Source: Candidatus Sivonenia alaskensis PMM_0068 | Lineage (GTDB): Bacteria > Cyanobacteriota > Cyanobacteriia > Gloeobacterales > PMM-0068 | Length of the DNA: 6,514 bases | Direction of reading: 5' to 3' | Assembly: GCA_949127685.1 (NCBI GenBank) | Contig: CASBPW010000166.1 | Location: 1-6,514 of the forward strand | Shown: positions 1-5,841 of the stretch, in pieces | How positions within the stretch are numbered: the stretch's first letter is position 1 | Layout: every line of letters starts with the position of its first letter | Program-made: the position numbers and the translations under genes | The notes under the pieces: model-generated | What the model saw: the letters and a program-made list of their open reading frames with translations, nothing else | Database searches by the model: none | Told to the model about the DNA's origin: nothing

Positions 1-1464
1 CGCAATACGCTGGCGCTGTCCTCCAGAAAGGGTAATTCCGCGTTCTCCGACGAGGGTTTGGTAGCCCAGGGGAAAGGACATAATTTCTTCGTGGACACGG
101 GCCTCCTGGGCGACTTCAATGACCGCTTCCAAGTCGAGGTCTGGTTTTCCATACCGGATATTGTCGGCCACCGTAGTGCTGAATAAAAAGCTTTCTTGAG
201 GGACCATGGCAATAGCTCGTCTCAAGTCTTCAAGACGGATACGGGTTATATCTTGACCATCTAAATAGACCTGGTTGGGATCGATTTCCAGCAGGTGGGG
301 AAAGATATGAGCCAGGGTGGTTTTCCCCGAACCGACCGGACCGACCAAGGCGACGGTACTCCCTGGCGGCACCTGCAGGTAGATATCTTGAAGTGTGGGC
401 ATCGGTGCATTGGCATACCCAAAGGTCAAACCACGCACTTCCAATGCTCCCTCGGGATTGGATAAGGGGATGGCATCTGGTTTGTCTATAATCGCTGGGG
501 GGGTAGCCAGAATATTTTCTACCCGCTCAATACTGACCTGACCTCTCTGGAAAGAGGTAATCGTAAAGCCCAGCAGCGCAGTCGGGAAAATAAGCTGAGC
601 AATATAGACGGTTAGAGCGGTAAATCCACCGATACTCAGGGTGCCTTCCGCTAACTTTGGTCCCCCTACCCATAACAGGACCAACAGACTGACGCCAGCG
701 AGGGCTCCCAACAGAGGGAATAGCGTGTTTTGCGTCCGAGCCAGGTTTAGGTTGGCCTCTAGGAGCTGCTGATTTTGACGGCCAAAAGCCTCTTCTTCAT
801 TCTCTTCCTGGGCATAGACCTTGATCAGGGCAATACCATTGAGGTCCTCTTGCAGAAGGGTACTCAACCCACTGAGACGCTGCTGGACATCATTCTGCAG
901 ATTGCGTAGCTGGCCTCCGAACAAAGCCACAGCCCCAAACATGATCGGATAGACCGAAAGGGCCAGCAGCGTTAGTTGGCCATCCACGGCCACCATAAAG
1001 GGCACGGTCAAAGAGTAGGTGAAAATGGCATTGAGGATACTCAAGACCGAAAAACCCAAGAGTCTGCGGATATTGTCTACGTCACTGGTGGCTCGGGTGA
1101 TCAAGTCTCCAGCAGGGTTGATCGAAAAATAAGAAGGTGGCAGCAGCAGCAAGTGATCAAATATTCGGCCCTTCAGATCGAATTCTACCTGCCGTCCAAT
1201 TCTGAAAAGATAAATTCTGGATATAACCCGGATCACCAGCATGACCGTAGCCATCCCAAATATCGCTCCGGCATAAAGCAAAAACTGGTGATAATCTAAG
1301 CTTTTTCTCAGGTCATCGATGGCATTTTTGATAAACCAAGGAATCGTTGCGCCTAAGAGGGTGGTGCATAAAAGGAAAAAAACACCAGTCCAGAATTCTT
1401 TTTGATGGGGCCTGAGGTACTCCAGAAGCACCTGGAGGGAAGAAGGAGCGGCTTGGCGAGTCAT
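1..1464 (-). CDS. ABC exporter half-transporter, MsbA/MdlB type (partial, 3' end outside window)
   Basis: This is an inner-membrane ATP-driven exporter subunit with a fused transmembrane and nucleotide-binding domain, expected to work as a dimer. The reading frame is open from ATG at 1464 to the left edge, giving 488 residues of a family usually near 580. Residues about 28-45, 62-84, 141-158, 163-181, 249-266 and 280-300 are hydrophobic and fit six membrane helices. The ATPase domain follows: A-loop Tyr350, Walker A GPVGSGKT at 375-382, Q-loop Gln423 in MVPQES, and signature LSGGQ at 479-483. Walker B, the D-loop and the H-loop His lie beyond the edge. There is no N-terminal peptidase domain, so a bacteriocin exporter is unlikely. 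The substrate cannot be read from sequence; lipid, peptide or drug export are all possible. A weak GGA, 3 nt from the ATG, is the only ribosome binding signal. It diverges from anbu with 86 bp between starts. The family assignment is firm, the substrate unknown. Confidence 0.95.
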   Translation of the reverse strand, partial: MTRQAAPSSLQVLLEYLRPHQKEFWTGVFFLLCTTLLGATIPWFIKNAIDDLRKSLDYHQFLLYAGAIFGMATVMLVIRVISRIYLFRIGRQVEFDLKGRIFDHLLLLPPSYFSINPAGDLITRATSDVDNIRRLLGFSVLSILNAIFTYSLTVPFMVAVDGQLTLLALSVYPIMFGAVALFGGQLRNLQNDVQQRLSGLSTLLQEDLNGIALIKVYAQEENEEEAFGRQNQQLLEANLNLARTQNTLFPLLGALAGVSLLVLLWVGGPKLAEGTLSIGGFTALTVYIAQLIFPTALLGFTITSFQRGQVSIERVENILATPPAIIDKPDAIPLSNPEGALEVRGLTFGYANAPMPTLQDIYLQVPPGSTVALVGPVGSGKTTLAHIFPHLLEIDPNQVYLDGQDITRIRLEDLRRAIAMVPQESFLFSTTVADNIRYGKPDLDLEAVIEVAQEARVHEEIMSFPLGYQTLVGERGITLSGGQRQRIA

Positions 1465-1550
1465 CTATCCAGTGTATGAGCTCCACTGCCATAAACGCCG
1501 ATTACCGATACACTATCTTAGAGTTCCTAAGCTATCTTCAGTGACCCGCT
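1465..1550. promoter_or_regulatory. Divergent spacer between ABC exporter and anbu, with inverted repeat
   Basis: Both start codons face away from this 86-bp stretch, so it must carry the promoters or leaders of both genes. It contains an imperfect inverted repeat, TATCTTAG (1514-1521), loop AGTTC, CTAAGCTA (1527-1534), with seven of eight pairs matching. The heptamer CTATCTT also occurs twice as a direct repeat (1513-1519 and 1532-1538), 19 bp apart. On the minus strand, TACACT ends 6 nt before the ABC start and resembles a -10 box, but that would make the transcript nearly leaderless. I see no convincing -35 box on either strand. The repeat could be an operator or a small hairpin in the anbu leader; calling it regulatory is inference from its position. 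Confidence 0.4.
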
Positions 1551-2354
1551 ATGACATACTGCCTGGGCATCATTACCCAATCGGGAATCGTGATGGCTTC
1601 CGACTCCCGCACCCATGCCGGAGTAGACCACGTTTCTACCTATCAGAAGCTATTTGACTTCTCCAATCCTGGAGAACGGGTAATTGTGATCACAACTTCT
1701 GGCAATTTATCGATCACCCAAGGCGTGATCGCATGGTTGAAAAAAGACATCCATACCATCGATCAAGTCAATATTCACAATTTATCCACGATGTATGATG
1801 TAGCCCGTTATGTGGGCAGCACATTGCGAGAGTTGCAAAGGATAGACCGCCCCAGCTTAGAAGCAGACAGGATTGACTATCATGCGAGCTTCCTGGTGGG
1901 CGGACAAATCAAAGGAGAAGAACCAGAACTCTACTTGGTCTATACCCAAGGGAACTGCATCAAAGCAATGCCGGAAACTCCTTTTTTACAAACGGGTGAA
2001 ACTAAATACGGAAAGCCTATTTTAGATCGGGTTCTACGGCACAACACTTCGGTTGAGAAAGCGGCTGGATGTGCCTTACTTTCTATGGATTCAACCATGA
2101 AATCTAATATTTCTGTAGGTCCCCCCATTCAACTGATCATGTATTGTACCGATACTTTTGAAATCAAGCATAAAATGTGGTTAGCTCAGCGTGATCCCTA
2201 TCTCATGGCAATCCGGCAATATTGGGAAGGTGCGCTTCAAAATGCTTTTGATCAGATGCCTGAGCTGGATTGGGAACATGACCAAAAGTTAGCTATTTCT
2301 CAAGAAAGTTTCAACAGTTGCATCCTGCATAGTACAGATTACTTAGAAGATTAG
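1551..2354 (+). CDS. anbu: Anbu, proteasome-type N-terminal-threonine hydrolase
   Basis: This protein of 267 residues belongs to the Anbu (ancestral beta subunit) branch of the proteasome/HslV family, Ntn hydrolases that assemble into a cytoplasmic self-compartmentalising particle. It opens with MTYC. Removal of Met1 would expose Thr2, the family nucleophile, so the ATG at 1551 is fixed by catalysis although no Shine-Dalgarno precedes it. Asp18 (in SDSRT) and Lys33 (in YQKLF) sit where the proteasomal Asp17 and Lys33 are expected. Further family-like blocks are GETKYGKPILDR at 149-160 and SMDSTMKSNISVGPP at 178-192. There is no signal peptide or propeptide. Anbu genes are often found with ATP-grasp, alpha-E and transglutaminase-like genes; none is next to this copy, which diverges from an ABC exporter and runs tail to tail into a phosphatase gene. 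Its peptide substrate and unfoldase partner, if any, cannot be inferred. HslV is less likely because of the MTYC start and the extra length. Confidence 0.93.
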   Translation: MTYCLGIITQSGIVMASDSRTHAGVDHVSTYQKLFDFSNPGERVIVITTSGNLSITQGVIAWLKKDIHTIDQVNIHNLSTMYDVARYVGSTLRELQRIDRPSLEADRIDYHASFLVGGQIKGEEPELYLVYTQGNCIKAMPETPFLQTGETKYGKPILDRVLRHNTSVEKAAGCALLSMDSTMKSNISVGPPIQLIMYCTDTFEIKHKMWLAQRDPYLMAIRQYWEGALQNAFDQMPELDWEHDQKLAISQESFNSCILHSTDYLED

Positions 2355-2357
2355 CCG

Positions 2358-3527
2358 TCAGGATATAAGCTCCAAAGCGACCAAACATACATCATCACCA
2401 AAATGAGTATGTCCTTGGAATGCCCAGGCACAGGCAATAATTTCGTCCAGACTTTGTTCGAAGGGTAACGTACTCGCTTCGGCTACCCAATCAAAAAAAT
2501 CTTTTTCTCCCAAAAGCTGTTTATGGGGCCCAAAAATTTCGTAGATGCCATCACTAAATAAGTAAAGTCGATCTCCTGGGTACAGTTTCACATGATGAGC
2601 CGTATAGGGCGTCTTGGCGATCACGCCAATAGGCAAAGATCTCCCTTCCAAAGGGACTAAGCCTTCCTTACAGAACAGGATGGGGCTGGGATGGCCTGCA
2701 CAGGCATAGGTTAGGGTTCCTTCCCCCAAGTCCCAAACTCCGTACCAAATCGTATAGAAAAGGTCGGATTCACTAGCGACCAGATTATGGTTGAGTGACG
2801 TCAAGACGGTCTCTGGTCGACTGCGATCTCCAGCGGCAAAGGGCTCTGCCCGGAGTAGATATCCCGTAGAAGCGGCCAGCAGGGCAGAACCCACTCCATG
2901 CCCGGTCACGTCCAAAATATAGATCGCCAAGCGATGGTCATCCAACCAAAAGTAATCGAAGTAATCTCCCCCTAAGACTGCAGAAGGCAGGAAACGCCAA
3001 TTAGCTTTCATCTGGGGAGATGAAAAAGGCTCAGGAAGTAGGGATTGCAAAAATTCGGCAGCACTCTTCAAGTCTCGGGCCATTAAACCCTGCTGATTTT
3101 GAACTTGATCCAAGGTGTTCTCCAAGTGGCAATTAACAGCCTGTAGCTCAATACTCACTTCATAGAGGCGAAATCCAGCCCGGATTCGAGCCAGTAATTC
3201 CCTGGGATCCGCAGGTTTGGATAAAAAATCATCGGCGCCAGCATCCAAGCCTTTCACTCGGTCATTGACGGCACTACGTCCACTAAGGAAGATAAAGTAA
3301 GCGGTGGAATCTATCTTTTTGATTTGGCGACAGAGCTCCACTCCATCCATCCCTGGCATATTCCAGTCGGCAATCACTAATCCGGGGCGCTCTTGTCTAA
3401 ATTTTTCCAATCCGCGGACACTGTCTCCACTGGTAAAGACCCGATATCCATGTCTCTCTAGATATAGAGAAAGAACTTTTTGCATATCAGGGTCATCATC
3501 AACAATCAAGATTTTATTTTCTGCCAC
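2358..3527 (-). CDS. Response regulator with PP2C/SpoIIE-type serine phosphatase output (RsbU-like)
   Basis: A 389-residue cytoplasmic protein that should couple phosphorylation by a histidine kinase to dephosphorylation of a Ser/Thr-phosphorylated partner. The receiver domain (about 4-120) has all key residues: acidic Asp10-Asp12, phosphoacceptor Asp54 in IADWNMP, Ser82 and Lys104 in SKP. A helical, probably coiled-coil linker (about 124-165) leads to a SpoIIE/RsbU-type phosphatase domain (about 175-389). Its metal-binding aspartates are present: Asp188 in GGDYFD, Asp206 in DVTGHG, Asp326 in FSDGIYE and Asp378-Asp379 in FGDDV. It therefore looks catalytically intact. In this family the usual substrate is a phosphorylated anti-sigma antagonist (STAS domain), but no such partner gene is in the window. 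The start is GTG; an in-frame TGA three codons upstream rules out a longer form, and GAGG lies a rather long 12 nt upstream. It begins 35 nt after the carotenoid isomerase stop, suggesting cotranscription. Confidence 0.93.
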   Translation of the reverse strand: MAENKILIVDDDPDMQKVLSLYLERHGYRVFTSGDSVRGLEKFRQERPGLVIADWNMPGMDGVELCRQIKKIDSTAYFIFLSGRSAVNDRVKGLDAGADDFLSKPADPRELLARIRAGFRLYEVSIELQAVNCHLENTLDQVQNQQGLMARDLKSAAEFLQSLLPEPFSSPQMKANWRFLPSAVLGGDYFDYFWLDDHRLAIYILDVTGHGVGSALLAASTGYLLRAEPFAAGDRSRPETVLTSLNHNLVASESDLFYTIWYGVWDLGEGTLTYACAGHPSPILFCKEGLVPLEGRSLPIGVIAKTPYTAHHVKLYPGDRLYLFSDGIYEIFGPHKQLLGEKDFFDWVAEASTLPFEQSLDEIIACAWAFQGHTHFGDDVCLVALELIS

Positions 3528-3562
3528 CGCGACTCAACCCCTCTTGCCTGGTGCACATACAC

Positions 3563-5089
3563 TTAGATCCTTATAGGTATACCAGAGGTTATCCCAAGGT
3601 CTACAGCAACTCGATGGGCGCATGCGATTCCGGAGAAAGCCACAGCATTCAATCCTTGTCCAGGGAAAGTGCTATCCCCTACGCAATAAAGTCCTTTAAT
3701 GGCCGTTCGGTTAAAAGGCGCGCCTAAAAGCCCAAGGGGAATCCCCGCAGGAATCGGGCCATAGGTCCCACCCATTCTGCCCAAAAATCTTCGGTGGGTG
3801 CGGGGCGTGCCTACTTCCATGAAGGTGATAGCTTCAGCGAGACCCGGCCAGATCTTACTCAGCCGCTCTATCAAGCATTGGGCATCTTGAGCTTTCTTCT
3901 GGGCATAGTCTGTGGGATTCAGCCCTTGCCAATGTTCGATAGAACTAGGGGTGAAGGTATGTATGATATGACGGCCTGGAGGGGCGATGGTAGGGTCCAA
4001 TATCGTAGGGATGGACACAAAGATAGTTCCCTGTTCCTCGGTGAGCCGCTGCCAATCTTCCAATACGACATGGTGCATATCAACTTCTTGCGCCAAGACT
4101 TCTCGTTTTACGCCTAGATGCAAACTCAGAAAACTGGGAGAGGGTTCATACCTTTTACGCCAGCGAATTTCTGTGGCAGGGATGTTTGCTTCAGGGATCA
4201 GCTGCCCAAAAGTATCCCAGCGTGTAGCGTTACTAATTATTTTTTTGGCTTTTAGGACTTCTCCGGTAGCGAGCCGGACTCCAACCGCTCGCCCTCGCTC
4301 TACCAGGACTTGAGTTACCCGTGCTCCGTAGCGAACACGTCCTCCTTTTTTGGTGATGCCACGGGTCAAGGCCTCGCCGATCCGGCCCACTCCTCCCTGT
4401 GGATAGTTGATCCCCCCATAGTGGCGGTCTGCCCAGACCATTCCTGCATTAATCATCGGTGTCTGATCCGCAGTCACCACAGACCAGCAGTAGCATTCCA
4501 TATCAATAAATTTGAGCAGATCTGGGCTTTTTAAATATTTACGGGCGACACTACCCACATTCACCGGAAGATAGCGAGCCAGTCCCAGACAAGCCAGAGG
4601 ATTTTGGAAAAATACACGGGTGAGATAGCGAATTTCTTCTAGCGATTTTAATTCGATGGCATTCAAACAATTGAAGACCCGCCATGCCTCATCATAAAAA
4701 GCACGAATTCCCTCTTTTTCCTCAGGGAAATATCGGCTCAACTCCTCGATGAATCTTTTATAGTCCCGGTGGACACGGGGGTTTAATCCCTTAGGCAGAT
4801 GGTAGCTAATCTGCACAGGGTCAGGAATGGTTTCAAGGTGTTCATCCACGGCTTCTAGGGCACGGGTTAGAAGGTTTGTAGTACCTTCTGTTCCGAAGCC
4901 ATAGATCATCGAAGCGCCCACGTCAAAGCGATAGTGGCCTTCTGGAACTTCGCGGTCAAAATAGCCTGCGCTACCCCCTGGAATCAGATACTTTTCAAGG
5001 ACTAAAACATCGATCCCTCCAGCAGCCAATTGCGCTGCTGTAACCAAGCCTCCGATGCCCGCTCCGATCACAATGACTTCTGCGTCCAT
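3563..5089 (-). CDS. crtH: Carotenoid cis-trans isomerase (CrtISO/CrtH)
   Basis: This 508-residue protein matches the cyanobacterial and plant CrtISO family in length and motifs. CrtISO isomerises poly-cis carotenes, chiefly 7,9,9',7'-tetra-cis-lycopene, to all-trans-lycopene, using reduced FAD, after the CrtP/CrtQ desaturases. It belongs to the phytoene-desaturase-related flavoprotein superfamily. The N-terminal dinucleotide-binding fold shows IGAGIGG at 8-14 with Glu32 ending the second strand (LEKY), followed by PGGSAGYF. The C-terminal FAD-contacting motif GDSTFPGQG is at 471-479. A CrtI-type bacterial desaturase is the main alternative; the region PGGSAGYF, VGASMIYGFG and the SPSFLSLHLGV segment favour CrtISO. 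An in-frame TAG seven codons upstream limits extension, and Met1 sits just before the first beta strand, so ATG at 5089 is well supported. The AAGGA ribosome binding site is only 2 nt from the ATG. It heads a likely two-gene operon with the receiver-phosphatase gene. Confidence 0.93.
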   Translation of the reverse strand: MDAEVIVIGAGIGGLVTAAQLAAGGIDVLVLEKYLIPGGSAGYFDREVPEGHYRFDVGASMIYGFGTEGTTNLLTRALEAVDEHLETIPDPVQISYHLPKGLNPRVHRDYKRFIEELSRYFPEEKEGIRAFYDEAWRVFNCLNAIELKSLEEIRYLTRVFFQNPLACLGLARYLPVNVGSVARKYLKSPDLLKFIDMECYCWSVVTADQTPMINAGMVWADRHYGGINYPQGGVGRIGEALTRGITKKGGRVRYGARVTQVLVERGRAVGVRLATGEVLKAKKIISNATRWDTFGQLIPEANIPATEIRWRKRYEPSPSFLSLHLGVKREVLAQEVDMHHVVLEDWQRLTEEQGTIFVSIPTILDPTIAPPGRHIIHTFTPSSIEHWQGLNPTDYAQKKAQDAQCLIERLSKIWPGLAEAITFMEVGTPRTHRRFLGRMGGTYGPIPAGIPLGLLGAPFNRTAIKGLYCVGDSTFPGQGLNAVAFSGIACAHRVAVDLGITSGIPIRI

Positions 5090-5119
5090 AATCCTTGATG
5101 TCTTGGGCTACTTTATCTT

Positions 5120-5134
5120 GGCATTGCCCATGCC
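5120..5134. repeat. Short palindrome in the crtH leader (operator-like)
   Basis: GGCAT and ATGCC form a perfect 5-bp inverted repeat around TGCCC, beginning 31 bp upstream of the crtH start. A nested palindrome, GGCA-T-TGCC, occupies 5120-5128. The position suits a repressor site or a small hairpin in the mRNA leader, but symmetry of this length can arise by chance, and no regulator is identified. Confidence 0.3.
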
Positions 5135-5216
5135 TATTCACAGAGACTTCTTATTTTGGCCAGCAGTGCTTCTAACTTTGCTGCGCTCGAGGAGGCCATT
5201 GCAAAGGATAATCAAG

Positions 5217-5222
5217 AGTATA
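5217..5222 (-). promoter_or_regulatory. Candidate -10 box for crtH
   Basis: On the minus strand the hexamer reads TATACT, five of six matches to the sigma-70 consensus, about 128 nt before the crtH ATG. No TTGACA-like -35 lies 16-18 bp upstream (ACCATT at 17 bp), which would fit an activated promoter or a false positive. If real, the leader would be about 120 nt long and include the palindrome at 5120-5134. Confidence 0.25.
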
Positions 5223-5303
5223 CTAAGTGCTCTTCGTGAAATGGTGCAGAAAATTATGGGTATCCTTTAAAACCAAGCCTAGAAAACTATAGGGGAGGCT
5301 GTA

Positions 5304-5411
5304 GTGCCTTCACTGTATAAAAAAATGACACAGGAACTTTATAGATTCTTTAAAATGGCCAACAGCTTTGTACGTAGGACTACGGAGACGCACAAGGTAG
5401 AACAGGAATAG
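5304..5411 (+). CDS. Possible small protein of 35 residues (hypothetical)
   Basis: A GTG-initiated frame of 35 codons preceded by AGGGGAGG at 5291-5298 with a 5-nt spacer, the best ribosome binding site in the window. The product starts MPSLYKKMTQELYRFF and ends RRTTETHKVEQE. It is basic (about eight Lys/Arg), with an amphipathic aromatic N-terminal half, no signal peptide and no clear membrane segment. A second possible start, ATG at 5325, lies in the same frame at the end of a run of seven A. The stop is 28 nt before the GTG of the CheY-like gene, so translation of the two could be linked on one mRNA. I do not recognise a family. Against it, a plausible promoter (ATGACA, TTTAAA) and an inverted repeat (5373-5384) lie inside the same stretch, so this may be promoter DNA with a fortuitous frame. 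Confidence 0.3.
   Translation: MPSLYKKMTQELYRFFKMANSFVRRTTETHKVEQE
5373..5384. repeat. Perfect inverted repeat upstream of the CheY-like gene
   Basis: CGTAG and CTACG form a perfect 5-bp dyad separated by GA, ending 55 nt before the GTG of the receiver gene. It lies about 20 bp downstream of the -10-like TTTAAA/TAAAAT, a location that would suit a repressor operator or a leader hairpin. It also falls inside the candidate 35-codon frame, where it would encode part of VRRTT. Confidence 0.3.
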
Positions 5412-5439
5412 TCTTAACTCACATGCACGGAAGATTTTT

Positions 5440-5841
5440 GTGTGTAAACAGATTCTCGTTGTAGATGACGACCCTTTTCAGCGGCGGATTGCAGAAAAAT
5501 ATCTGACAAGCCGAGGTTTTCAAGTATCTACCGTAAGCAGTGCCCAGGAGGGGTTGCTATTTCTTGAAACTCACCCTGAGTTGATACAAGCCATTGTGAC
5601 GGACATCAGTATGCCGGACATGGATGGCTTCGCTTTTAGTCGGTCTTTGCAAGAAATTTACGGTCCCAAAGCACCTCCTATTGTCTTTATCTCAAGCCAT
5701 GCGGATGTGCAAAATCGTGTGCAGAGCTACAAGAGTGGAGGTGAATACTTCCTGGCCAAACCCTGGGACCCTGATGAGTTGATGGCCGTGTTACTCACCT
5801 TGACTCGCAGCCGCGATCCGGGGGAGCCTGAGGACTCTTAG
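5440..5841 (+). CDS. Single-domain CheY-like response regulator
   Basis: A 133-residue protein made of one receiver domain and a short acidic tail (DPGEPEDS), with no DNA-binding or enzymatic output. It should act by phosphorylation-dependent protein contact or as a phosphate relay. The phosphorylation site is complete: Asp9-Asp11, phosphoacceptor Asp55 in VTDISMPDMDG, Ser85-Ser86 and Lys107 in AKPWDPDEL. Translation starts at GTG 5440, with GGAAG at 5429-5433 spaced 6 nt; only an ATT codon two triplets earlier offers an alternative before a stop. The receiver differs clearly from that of the phosphatase gene at 2358-3527 (VNDRVKGLDAGADDFLSKP against VQNRVQSYKSGGEYFLAKP), but the two share layout and are plausible paralogues. 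No histidine kinase is nearby, so its partner is unknown. Its stop overlaps by 4 nt that of the opposite-strand gene downstream. Confidence 0.9.
   Translation: MCKQILVVDDDPFQRRIAEKYLTSRGFQVSTVSSAQEGLLFLETHPELIQAIVTDISMPDMDGFAFSRSLQEIYGPKAPPIVFISSHADVQNRVQSYKSGGEYFLAKPWDPDELMAVLLTLTRSRDPGEPEDS

Larger units (their letters stand above)
5090..5439. promoter_or_regulatory. 350-bp divergent region between crtH and the CheY-like gene
   Basis: This is the only long gap in the window and should contain the promoters of crtH (leftward) and of the CheY-like gene (rightward). Elements that can be seen are a palindromic GGCAT-TGCCC-ATGCC at 5120-5134 in the crtH leader, a minus-strand -10-like TATACT at 5222-5217 without a recognisable -35, and an AGGGGAGG ribosome binding site at 5291-5298 followed by a 35-codon frame. 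There is also an ATGACA at 5325-5330 with TTTAAA at 5349-5354 (18-bp spacing), and a perfect inverted repeat CGTAG-GA-CTACG at 5373-5384. The region is somewhat AT-rich at its right end. I see no rho-independent terminator or known riboswitch. Confidence 0.5.

Noticed and set aside
497..503. Run of seven G (seven C on the coding strand) in the ABC gene, a possible frameshift or slippage site.
   Set aside because: The frame is intact on both sides and the run encodes part of a Thr-Pro-Pro stretch in the domain linker; no sign of a programmed shift.
976..1299. Plus-strand open frame antisense to the ABC exporter.
   Set aside because: Its translation is low-complexity and charged without domain motifs, while the opposite strand encodes a continuous, motif-bearing transmembrane domain.
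3794..4534. Three overlapping plus-strand frames antisense to crtH.
   Set aside because: They are shadows of the crtH coding strand; none shows a ribosome binding site or family motif.
5134..5199. A minus-strand 21-codon frame in the crtH leader starting MASSSAAKLEALLAKIRSL, and an opposite plus-strand frame (about 5156-5239) containing NFAALEEAIAKDNQEY.
   Set aside because: Both look protein-like by composition but overlap each other antisense, and neither start has a Shine-Dalgarno sequence; the plus frame has only a TTG start. Protein-like composition over about 25 codons is weak evidence.
5055..5270. Plus-strand open frame of 71 codons crossing the crtH start.
   Set aside because: It begins inside crtH on the opposite strand, has no ribosome binding site and gives no recognisable protein; it is a chance frame.
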